Shown here piece by piece: positions 1 to 5,917 of a stretch of DNA of 7,485 bases (within the stretch, counting starts at the first letter, position 1; each line of letters opens with the position of its first letter). The stretch spans positions 1 through 7,485 of the forward strand of contig CANJXW010000022.1 in NCBI GenBank assembly GCA_947478965.1, given 5' to 3'. The position numbers and the translations under genes are program-made. A model generated the notes under the pieces. The model did not search any database, was not told the origin of the DNA, and worked only from the letters and a program-made list of their open reading frames with translations. The stretch is from Candidatus Nanopelagicaceae bacterium (GTDB lineage: Bacteria; Actinomycetota; Actinomycetes; Nanopelagicales; Nanopelagicaceae).

Positions 1-1
1 A

Positions 2-280
2 TCATCTCTCGCTGGATTGCTGATTACGCCAACATCAAATCTTTCGCCAAATACTTTGGATCTTGTTTTAATCGTTGGCTTTACCGCAGCTGTAGTTGGG
101 GGACTCGATAGTTTGCCAGGTTCGGTTATCGGAGGATTTATTCTTGGATTCCTGATCTCGTTTGTAACTTTCTATCGCTCTCCAGAAGATGTCTTTATCT
201 CCATCCTTGCTCTTCTCCTGATCATGCTCATCATCAGACCAAATGGCCTTATGGGCAGCAAGGAGGTGCGCCGTGTTTAA
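2..280 (+). CDS. livH: LivH-type ABC permease, C-terminal part (5' end outside window)
   Basis: This is the last 92 residues of an inner-membrane permease of the branched-chain amino acid (HAAT) ABC family. The frame is open from base 2, so the gene begins before the window. The visible part is very hydrophobic and shows family hallmarks: a GGLDSLPGSVIGG stretch (a conserved glycine-rich turn between the last helices), one or two transmembrane segments after it, and the terminal RPNGLMG motif typical of LivH/LivM C-termini. In this family LivH pairs with LivM to form the channel, driven by LivG/LivF ATPases and fed by a periplasmic binding protein. Its stop overlaps the start of the next permease gene by 8 bases, so the two are co-translated. 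The real substrate cannot be read from the sequence, because the family also carries amides, urea and aromatic or short-chain acids. Confidence 0.9.
   Translation, partial: SSLAGLLITPTSNLSPNTLDLVLIVGFTAAVVGGLDSLPGSVIGGFILGFLISFVTFYRSPEDVFISILALLLIMLIIRPNGLMGSKEVRRV
260..266 (+). promoter_or_regulatory. Shine-Dalgarno site that fixes the livM start at GTG 273
   Basis: AAGGAGG lies 6 bases before the GTG at 273, an ideal ribosome binding site inside the livH reading frame. It decides in favour of the GTG over the in-frame ATG at 243, which has no such site and would give a 38-base overlap with livH. Confidence 0.85.
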
Positions 281-1262
281 AGGAAAATCAATCGCACTCA
301 ACAGCCTTCTTAAAACAGTTCTCTTTCTTCTTGTAATTTTCTTCCTCGGTAAAATCTTTGATCCGTATAACCAAGGTCAGCTCAGCGTTGTTCTTATCCT
401 CTTTATTGGCGTGCTTTCGATAACGATGCTCACAGGTTCTTCAGGTCAGATCTCACTTGGTCAAGGTGCGCTGATGGCAGTTGGTGGATATGCCATGGCG
501 CTTCTGATTCTCAACGCTGGAATTGTTCTCTGGCTCGCAGTCTTACTTTCGATCATCGCTTCAGCAATTGCCGGCTTCTTACTTGGCATAGCAGCAGCGC
601 GTTTGAGTGGCCCTTACCTAGCAGGGACAACTCTTGTGATCGCCCTTGCGATTCCATCTCTTGCCAATCGATACGATTCAATACTTGCAGGAGATGTCGG
701 GTTGATAGTTGACTTTGGAACTCCTCCAACGTGGGTGACGAACCTTCTTGGAGAACTTGGCTACGAACAATGGCAACTTTATTTTGTACTTCCCTTTGCA
801 GGCCTTGCACTCTTCTTTGCTCTCAATATCTTTGCATCGCGGATGGGAAGAAGCTGGCGCGCACTTCGTGACCATGAGATTGCATCATCGCTTATGGGGA
901 TCAAAAGTTCACGCACACGCATTTTGGTCTTTGTTGTCTCATCAGCCTTTGCAGGTCTATCTGGTGCGCTCTATGGTCTTCGCGGAATTGTTGGACCGAG
1001 CGTCTATCCCGTCTCGCTCTCCTTGACCCTTCTCACCGCTGCAATTCTCGGTGGAATCAGAAGTATCGCTGGCGCCTTTATCGGCAGCGTCTTGGTCGTC
1101 TTTCTTCCAGATTGGATCGAAAGCGCCACCAGCCGGTTCGAGGTATCGACCCAGATTTCGGATTATCTCCCCGCGGTTGTTTCGGGCGTCCTCTTAATCG
1201 CCACGGTCGTGGCCAATCCCGCAGGGGTTGTCGGTGGGTTTAGCCACAAGAAGCGCCACTAG
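273..1262 (+). CDS. livM: LivM-type branched-chain amino acid/HAAT ABC transporter permease
   Basis: This 329-residue integral membrane protein is the second channel subunit of a HAAT-family importer. A hydrophobic helix spans about residues 11-26. The LivM signature TGSSGQISLGQGALMAVGGY follows at about 54-73, with several further membrane spans. The cytoplasmic coupling loop GRSWRALRDHEIASSLMGI (192-210) matches the conserved loop that contacts the ATPases. A late ILGGIRSIAGAFIGS stretch (258-272) parallels the glycine-rich turn of LivH. The end is basic (HKKRH), and the length is normal for the family. The GTG start is chosen because of the AAGGAGG site 6 bases upstream, and it gives an 8-base overlap with livH. 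No livG or livF ATPase gene follows; the next gene is the binding protein after a 155-base spacer. The family assignment is firm but the transported substrate is not known. Confidence 0.9.
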   Translation: MFKGKSIALNSLLKTVLFLLVIFFLGKIFDPYNQGQLSVVLILFIGVLSITMLTGSSGQISLGQGALMAVGGYAMALLILNAGIVLWLAVLLSIIASAIAGFLLGIAAARLSGPYLAGTTLVIALAIPSLANRYDSILAGDVGLIVDFGTPPTWVTNLLGELGYEQWQLYFVLPFAGLALFFALNIFASRMGRSWRALRDHEIASSLMGIKSSRTRILVFVVSSAFAGLSGALYGLRGIVGPSVYPVSLSLTLLTAAILGGIRSIAGAFIGSVLVVFLPDWIESATSRFEVSTQISDYLPAVVSGVLLIATVVANPAGVVGGFSHKKRH

Positions 1263-1271
1263 TTCGGCCTT

Positions 1272-1277
1272 TATAAC
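1272..1277 (+). promoter_or_regulatory. Possible -10 box of an internal promoter for the binding-protein gene
   Basis: TATAAC, 10 bases after the livM stop, is close to the TATAAT consensus and would start a transcript with an untranslated leader of about 130 bases covering the two possible hairpins. No convincing -35 box lies 16-18 bases upstream, so this is only a weak candidate. Confidence 0.22.
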
Positions 1278-1330
1278 GATTTCGTGACGCTCAATCCATT
1301 CATTTCAGGCGCAAATTCTGTTACCGTCGG

Positions 1331-1397
1331 GGTAGCCAAGGGCGACTCCGTCCTAGCTGCCGTGCTCGTTTTACCCTCGTAGCGGGTCGGCAAAACG
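1331..1397 (+). promoter_or_regulatory. Structured RNA region in the livM-to-binding-protein spacer
   Basis: The 155-base spacer 1263-1417 contains no gene. Two possible hairpins can be drawn by hand. Hairpin 1 pairs GGTAGC (1331-1336) with GCTGCC (1356-1361). After a small internal loop it continues with AGGGC (1339-1343) paired to GTCCT (1350-1354). TTTT follows at 1369-1372, 7 bases after the hairpin, which is too far for a classical terminator. Hairpin 2 pairs CGTTTT-ACCC (1367-1376) with GGGT (1384-1387) and AAAACG (1392-1397), with a 4-base bulge, ending about 20 bases before the gene start. The region could attenuate or process the message so that binding protein is made in excess of the permeases, or it could be an untranslated leader from an internal promoter. 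No fold has been computed. Confidence 0.35.
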
Positions 1398-1417
1398 CAA
1401 AAGAAAGAGTGAACGTA

Positions 1418-2782
1418 GTGAATATTCGTGCATCTCTGACCCGTCGTACATTTGGACGCGTCATTACGGTTACCGCCGGAGTTGCTGTAAGTGCATTGGC
1501 GCTCAGCGCCTTGCCCGCAACTGCCGCAACTGAACCAGGCGTCAGCGCCACAGAAATCGTCCTAGGAATGCAGTTGCCACAAACTGGCGCAGCATCTCCA
1601 GGGTATAACAAGGTAGATGACGCAATGCGCGCCTACTTTGATTACGTCAACTCAAAGGGTGGCGTATATGGCCGCAAGATTCGTCTTGAAGTTAAAGATG
1701 ATAATTACAAGGCAGGCCTCACAGTTTCAACTGCATCGGCTCTCATCAACAAAGAGAAGATCTTTGCATTTATTGGATCAGTCGGAACTCAGACACACGT
1801 CTCTGTTATCGCAGATATCAACCGTCGCAAGATCCCTGACCTTTTTGTTAACAGTGGATATACCGGTTTCTATACAAATCCAAAGAAATATCCAACAACT
1901 TTCGGTGGACTTGGAACATATGTAACTGAAGCCAAGATTCTTGGTAAGTACATGAAGGAAACCTTCCTAACTGAGAAGATCGGTATCATCTATCAAACTG
2001 ATGACTTCGGTCGTAACACAGTTGCAGGTCTCAAGAGTGCTGGATATACATTTGAAGCACGCAAGACAGCAGCAACATTTGTTGCAGGAACACAAGCTGG
2101 CGGCCTTGATGCCCAGATGACACAGCTCAAGGACAACGGCGTTGAAGTTGTTGTTGTCGGCGCAGTTGCATCAGCATTTGCCGCAGCAGTTGCATCAGCG
2201 AACAAGATTGGTTACAAGCCAAAGAAGTGGGTAGTAATTAGCGTTGGAGCAGATGCGACAACATTCCAGACAATTCTTCTAGACAAGGGAATTCCGCTTG
2301 CAACAAGTGCGTTTCTCCTTACTGGAACAATAACGTCATCACACGCACCAGCCCCAGGCGATGCAACGGATGAATTTGTTACAGCATTTAAGAAGATCAA
2401 TAAGGATTTCAATAATGGTCCTGAAACGACATGGGATAACAACGTTCTCCAAGGCATGAACATCGCCTACCAGATGACATCTGTTCTAGTCGGAGTCGGC
2501 AAGAACGGCGTTACTCGCAAGAACGTAATCTCCTACATGGAGAAGAACGCAGCAAAGATCACAAGCGCTGCATTCTCTCCTCTTGGATATTCAGCGACAA
2601 CACACGAAGCCTTCACTGGCTTCTGGGTCGGAGCATACGATGCTTCAACTGTCCTTAAGCCAGTTGGCGCTACACGTCAGATGTGGACAACAGATTCAGG
2701 CACAGGTCCTGTAACTGAACTTAAATGGACTCGCCCAGCAATCGGTGCGGATTCACTACCGAAGGGATTTAGTGCTAAATAA
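1418..2782 (+). CDS. Exported type I substrate-binding protein (LivK/Peripla_BP_6-like) of the ABC importer
   Basis: This 454-residue protein is the extracytoplasmic solute receptor for the LivHM-type importer. Its signal peptide has a twin-arginine-like motif (TRRTFGR, residues 8-14), a hydrophobic stretch to about 34, and an ATA/A cleavage site near 36. The mature part opens with EIVLGMQLPQTG (46-57). It continues with VNSKGGVYGRKIRLEVKDDNY (77-97) and IIYQTDDFGRN (190-200), all typical of the two-lobed LivK/amide-binding fold. It contains no cysteine, so it cannot be a lipid-anchored receptor. GTG 1418 is preferred because AAAGAG lies 8 bases upstream; GTG 1409, three codons earlier, is the alternative but its SD would be too close. 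The stop overlaps the next gene's ATG by one base (TAATG). The ligand is unknown, and the hydrolase neighbour suggests a hydrolysis product. Confidence 0.85.
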   Translation: MNIRASLTRRTFGRVITVTAGVAVSALALSALPATAATEPGVSATEIVLGMQLPQTGAASPGYNKVDDAMRAYFDYVNSKGGVYGRKIRLEVKDDNYKAGLTVSTASALINKEKIFAFIGSVGTQTHVSVIADINRRKIPDLFVNSGYTGFYTNPKKYPTTFGGLGTYVTEAKILGKYMKETFLTEKIGIIYQTDDFGRNTVAGLKSAGYTFEARKTAATFVAGTQAGGLDAQMTQLKDNGVEVVVVGAVASAFAAAVASANKIGYKPKKWVVISVGADATTFQTILLDKGIPLATSAFLLTGTITSSHAPAPGDATDEFVTAFKKINKDFNNGPETTWDNNVLQGMNIAYQMTSVLVGVGKNGVTRKNVISYMEKNAAKITSAAFSPLGYSATTHEAFTGFWVGAYDASTVLKPVGATRQMWTTDSGTGPVTELKWTRPAIGADSLPKGFSAK

Positions 2783-4416
2783 TGAAAATCTCACTTATTC
2801 GTAAATCTCTCGTTCTCCTCGGTGCATCTGCACTTATCGCAACAGGAACAATTGTTGCAATCCCTGCAGCTTCTGCTGCTCCAACATGTGCAGTCGCATC
2901 TGGCGTGACAACGTGCCTTGGCAAGCTCACAGCTGGTGGCGATTACGTCATCAAAGTTCCAGCTAACTTCGGCGGAACTGTTTTCTTCTGGAACCACGGT
3001 TTCCGTAACTCATACACAATTCCTGGCGTAACTGCTGCACCTACAACGGTTCAGGAAATCACTCCAGCAAATGACACGACGCTGAAAGACATCACAGCGA
3101 TCATGCTCAAAAAAGGCTTCGGAGTCGCATCCTATGACGGTGTTTCAAAGGGTCTCCATGGATGGAACAACACCGATCGTATCGAAATGCTCAAAGAGCT
3201 TATCGATATCACTGGCGAACAGTTCACTTCAATGAAGAAGAAGGTTGTCTACGGTTCATCACAAGCTGGTTCATTCCTTCCAGCATTTGCTGAGAAGTAC
3301 CCAAGCTATGCAGATGCAGTCGGAATCATGGCAGGCCTTGAGCCAGCAAAGACAACTTTTGCATCACTTTGCGACACCATGTTTATCTTGAGCGTCTTTG
3401 CTGATCCAAACATCAAGGGTTGTTCTGCACTGGGTGTTTCAGATGCACGTGGTGGACAGACTGTTGCCGTTGGAGAAATTCAAAAGGTAGGAGCTCTTCT
3501 GACTACATGGTCTCAAAACCTTGGAGCGCCATCGATTGCATATCCAGCATCGATCGCACCATATGGAATTCCACAACGTTCAGCGCTATTGATGATGGGT
3601 CTGCTTACAGGCATCCCAACAAAGAGCGCACACATGGATGGAATTACTCCTAGCTCAAAAATTCTAGAGCAGAGCATTAACTCAACAGTTGCTGTTCTAG
3701 AAAATGCTGCAGTCTCAATTGTTACTGGTGTACTTGCAGGTCAGGCGATTTCACAACTCACAGGCCCTGGCTTCTATGACAATACAAAGACTGACTATGC
3801 ATCACTCTTAACCGATGCAGAACTTGGTCGATATAACCTTGGCCTATCAGGCGATGATGGAATCAACCTCATGCTGGCAACTCTTGCAGCAGCTCCACGC
3901 ATTAAGGGTGATCCTGAAGCGATGGCTAGGTTCGCAGCACTTGATAAGACCAACTACTCATCAACAAAGCCATTTGTTTTGATGGCCAATGAAGCAGACC
4001 GTCTCGTCTTCCCTGGTAACCAAGCGCTCTTCGTTGAGAAGGCTCGCGCCGCCTACGATGCACGTGTTGAAAAGTACGATGCAGCACTTGCTGCTGCAGT
4101 CACTTCTGCACAGAAGAAGGCAGTCCGTGCGACTAAGCCAGTCTGGAACGTTGTATCACTCTATGCAGTGACTCCAGATACATATACAAAATACACTGCA
4201 GCTGGTCTTCCAGACTTTACTGCAGCACCAGCGCCATCTGGCGTAGGTCACCAAACCTTCACAGTCCCACAAATGACTGAGTGGGTTCGCCTCTTGGCTA
4301 ACGCCGCCACAAGCGGCAAGGTTGCTCCGCAATCATCAACACCTTATTTCGCAAAGCATGCAGCAGGACTCAGCGATGATCCTGATTACATGCCAAACGA
4401 ACTTAAGTTCAAGTAA
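2782..4416 (+). CDS. Secreted alpha/beta-hydrolase-like protein, substrate unknown
   Basis: This 544-residue exported protein is probably a serine hydrolase (esterase or amidase type). A Sec signal peptide (basic MKISLIRK, hydrophobic core, ASA/A cleavage near residue 32) is followed by FFWNHGF (68-74), the His-Gly strand that usually supplies the oxyanion hole. A nucleophile elbow GSSQAG (158-163, Ser160) comes next, then ANEADRLVFP (402-411, candidate Asp406) and GVGHQTF (487-493, candidate His490), in the correct triad order. About 245 residues separate Ser160 and Asp406, implying a large lid or insert domain. A charged Ala-rich helical stretch lies at about 415-450. Four cysteines (36, 45, 197, 214) could form two disulfides. 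There is no well-placed SD, because GAAGGGA is 14 bases away, so translation probably depends on coupling to the upstream gene. I do not recognise a named family. The fold is likely, but the substrate cannot be told. Confidence 0.75.
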   Translation: MKISLIRKSLVLLGASALIATGTIVAIPAASAAPTCAVASGVTTCLGKLTAGGDYVIKVPANFGGTVFFWNHGFRNSYTIPGVTAAPTTVQEITPANDTTLKDITAIMLKKGFGVASYDGVSKGLHGWNNTDRIEMLKELIDITGEQFTSMKKKVVYGSSQAGSFLPAFAEKYPSYADAVGIMAGLEPAKTTFASLCDTMFILSVFADPNIKGCSALGVSDARGGQTVAVGEIQKVGALLTTWSQNLGAPSIAYPASIAPYGIPQRSALLMMGLLTGIPTKSAHMDGITPSSKILEQSINSTVAVLENAAVSIVTGVLAGQAISQLTGPGFYDNTKTDYASLLTDAELGRYNLGLSGDDGINLMLATLAAAPRIKGDPEAMARFAALDKTNYSSTKPFVLMANEADRLVFPGNQALFVEKARAAYDARVEKYDAALAAAVTSAQKKAVRATKPVWNVVSLYAVTPDTYTKYTAAGLPDFTAAPAPSGVGHQTFTVPQMTEWVRLLANAATSGKVAPQSSTPYFAKHAAGLSDDPDYMPNELKFK

Positions 4417-4428
4417 ATAAAATCAAGT

Positions 4429-4468
4429 AAAGAGCGGGCCCAGGAAACTAGGCCCGCTCTTTCTTTTT
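4429..4468 (+). terminator. Strong intrinsic terminator after the hydrolase gene
   Basis: A perfect 12-bp stem, AAAGAGCGGGCC (4429-4440) with GGCCCGCTCTTT (4451-4462), is followed by C and five T (4463-4468). The stem can be extended past a C/A mismatch by AG/CT closing a GAAA tetraloop (4444-4447). It lies 12 bases after the hydrolase stop and 26 bases before the tsaE ATG, and it separates the transport unit from the tsaE operon. Confidence 0.95.
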
Positions 4469-4480
4469 GCCCACACCAAG

Positions 4481-4486
4481 TACTCT
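4481..4486 (+). promoter_or_regulatory. -10-like box (TACTCT) for a probably leaderless tsaE transcript
   Basis: TACTCT fits the TAnnnT actinobacterial -10 pattern and lies 8 bases before the tsaE ATG at 4495, so transcription would begin at or next to the start codon. The same 9-mer GTACTCTTG occurs at the groES promoter. No good -35 is seen, because that position falls in the preceding terminator. Confidence 0.5.
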
Positions 4487-4494
4487 TGCCTTCT

Positions 4495-4932
4495 ATGAAG
4501 ATCCACACCCACCAAGAGATGTTTGAACTTGGCCAGAAAATTGGCGCGCAGCTTTGTGCAGGTGATCTGATCCTTCTCAATGGACCGCTCGGTGCAGGAA
4601 AGACTGTTCTCGTACAGGGCATGGGCGCAGCACTTGGAATTCTTGATGTGACTTCACCAACCTTTGTTATCTCACGTATTCACCCAGCAAAGCTTCCATT
4701 AATCCATGTCGATGCCTATCGATTGCTAGAAGGCGGCAACGCTGCGCTCTACCTCGATGATCTTGATCTCGATACCGCGCGTATTGATGCAGTCACAGTG
4801 ATCGAATGGGGCGGGGAAGAATCTGCTCGTTTATCAGATGAGCGCCTTGAAATTGATATCGATCGCAGCGAAGAAGTGCGTGAAGTAACTATTCGCCCCA
4901 TCGGCGGGCGCTGGGAAGGTTTTGAGGTATGA
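4495..4932 (+). CDS. tsaE: TsaE, ATPase of the tRNA t6A37 synthesis complex
   Basis: TsaE is a small cytoplasmic ATPase that binds the TsaB-TsaD heterodimer and powers cycles of N6-threonylcarbamoyladenosine formation at tRNA A37. The 145-residue product has the P-loop GPLGAGKT (30-37), the TsaE-typical TSPTF (53-57), the HVDAYRL motif (71-77), and VIEWG (102-106), which carries the conserved acidic Walker-B-like residue Glu104. Its length matches the family. ATG 4495 is chosen over the in-frame TTG at 4486. The ATG begins exactly at the family N-terminus, no SD precedes either codon, and a -10-like box sits at leaderless distance from the ATG. The stop overlaps tsaB as ATGA. It is the first gene of the tsaE-tsaB-rimI-tsaD cluster. 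In M. tuberculosis alr precedes it, but here it is preceded by the transport/hydrolase unit. Confidence 0.95.
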   Translation: MKIHTHQEMFELGQKIGAQLCAGDLILLNGPLGAGKTVLVQGMGAALGILDVTSPTFVISRIHPAKLPLIHVDAYRLLEGGNAALYLDDLDLDTARIDAVTVIEWGGEESARLSDERLEIDIDRSEEVREVTIRPIGGRWEGFEV

Positions 4933-5462
4933 CAATCAAACTAGCAATCGATACTTCGACATCTCGCACCATAGTTGCGGTCGTTGATAGCGGAGAAGTT
5001 CTCTTTGAAAAGTTTCACGATGGCGCAACCGACCATGGTCGCGCCCTTGGGGATCTTGTTAACCAAGCTCTTCAATCCCATCCAGTGATTGATGCGGTTG
5101 TTGTCGGTATGGGACCGGGGCCATTTACAGGTTTACGTGTTGGAATTTCATTTGCGCGATCCTTTGCACTTGCGCGCGCAATTCCGATAATTGGCGTCTG
5201 TTCGCTCGATGCAATTGATGTTGATGTTGATGATTACATCGTTGCAGTAGATGCACGGAGAAATGAAATCTACTGGGCACGATATAAAGATGGTGTGCGA
5301 ATCGAAGGACCATCTGTTAATAAACCAGCCGAGATCGATGGATTTATTACCGACGTCTATCCTGATATGAAGAAACTTTGCATCTGCGCACAGTCGCACG
5401 ATGTGACCGAGCCAATGTATCTTCGCCGCCCAGACGCAGTTCCGACAGCAGAGCGCACATGA
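4929..5462 (+). CDS. tsaB: TsaB, short form, partner of TsaD in t6A synthesis
   Basis: TsaB is an inactive ASKHA-fold paralogue of TsaD that dimerises with it and supports threonylcarbamoyl transfer to tRNA. The 177-residue product starts with LAIDTST (5-11), has the family signature GMGPGPFTGLRVG (60-72) in which Pro replaces the usual Ser of GPGSFTG, and ends with the typical YLRRPDA (164-170). Family members I know are about 210-230 residues. The missing residues appear to fall between the beta strand near LCICAQS (150-156) and the terminal YLRRPDA, where a helical C-terminal segment normally lies. No frameshift is visible, since the frame runs on into the conserved C-terminus. Start ATG 4929 overlaps the tsaE stop, with GGGAAGG 9 bases upstream as SD. 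The stop overlaps rimI as ATGA. Identity is firm, and the shortening is a lineage trait or local deletion. Confidence 0.92.
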   Translation: MTIKLAIDTSTSRTIVAVVDSGEVLFEKFHDGATDHGRALGDLVNQALQSHPVIDAVVVGMGPGPFTGLRVGISFARSFALARAIPIIGVCSLDAIDVDVDDYIVAVDARRNEIYWARYKDGVRIEGPSVNKPAEIDGFITDVYPDMKKLCICAQSHDVTEPMYLRRPDAVPTAERT

Positions 5463-5917
5463 TCACAATCCGCGATGCGATTGCACTCGACCTTCCAGTG
5501 TTAGTAAGCATGGAGAAGCAACTCTTTTCTGAATCTCCATGGTCGATGGGACAGTTCAAGGAAGAATTTGCCGGAGTCCCAAAGACCCGCGCCTTCATCG
5601 TTGCAATAAATGGCGAGAACCAGATCGTTGGTTATGCAGGTGTACTCGTTGTTGCACCGGGAGTAGAAGCAGATGTTCTGACAGTTGCTGTTCTGCCTGA
5701 GTATCAAAAGCAGGGGATTGCAACGCAATTTATGGGCCGTCTTGAAGCATGGGCGCGTGAAAAGGGCGCACCTGCGATGATGCTTGAAGTGGGTATTGAG
5801 AACAACGCCGCCATCGATCTCTATATAAAGCTCGGTTACTCAAAGATCTCCACGCGAGCAAATTATTATGGTCCAGCGCTCGATGCCTTTGTTATGCGCA
5901 AGGAGCTGACGCCATGA
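5459..5917 (+). CDS. rimI: RimI-type GNAT protein N-alpha-acetyltransferase
   Basis: RimI uses acetyl-CoA to acetylate protein N-termini, classically ribosomal protein bS18; actinobacterial members may act on more substrates. The 152-residue product is one GNAT domain. Strand [19 protein letters not shown] (73-91) contains the acetyl-CoA pyrophosphate loop QKQGIA (83-88, Q/R-x-x-G-x-A). [20 protein letters not shown] (108-127) carries the probable catalytic Glu110, the asparagine pair and the LGY motif. RANYYG (133-138) carries the conserved Tyr used as general acid in RimI. Start ATG 5459 is taken because MITIRDA is the normal N-terminus and it forms an ATGA overlap with tsaB; the longer in-frame extension to 5378 would lie in tsaB. 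The stop overlaps tsaD as ATGA. The position inside the t6A cluster supports RimI rather than another GNAT. Confidence 0.92.
   Translation: MITIRDAIALDLPVLVSMEKQLFSESPWSMGQFKEEFAGVPKTRAFIVAINGENQIVGYAGVLVVAPGVEADVLTVAVLPEYQKQGIATQFMGRLEAWAREKGAPAMMLEVGIENNAAIDLYIKLGYSKISTRANYYGPALDAFVMRKELTP

Noticed and set aside
243..272. Longer livM starting at ATG 243
   Set aside because: The GTG at 273 has a perfect AAGGAGG 6 bases upstream and a short overlap with livH; the ATG has no SD and would add residues not typical of the family.
1321..1408. tRNA or known riboswitch in the livM spacer
   Set aside because: The hairpins do not form a cloverleaf, there is no T-loop consensus, and I recognise no riboswitch core motif.
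1321..1611. Antisense open frames opposite the binding protein, hydrolase and tsa genes
   Set aside because: They lack SD sites and recognisable domains and are explained by codon composition of the real + strand genes.
2162..2199. 14-base direct repeat GCAGTTGCATCAGC (2162 and 2186)
   Set aside because: It encodes two AVASA peptides in an alanine-rich helix of the binding protein and is probably codon bias, not a mobile or regulatory repeat.
4486..4494. TTG start for tsaE
   Set aside because: The ATG at 4495 matches the family N-terminus and sits at leaderless distance from the -10-like box; the TTG would fall inside the promoter spacing.
5378..5458. Longer RimI beginning inside tsaB
   Set aside because: The extra residues are the shadow of tsaB in another frame; the GNAT domain starts at MITIRDA (5459).
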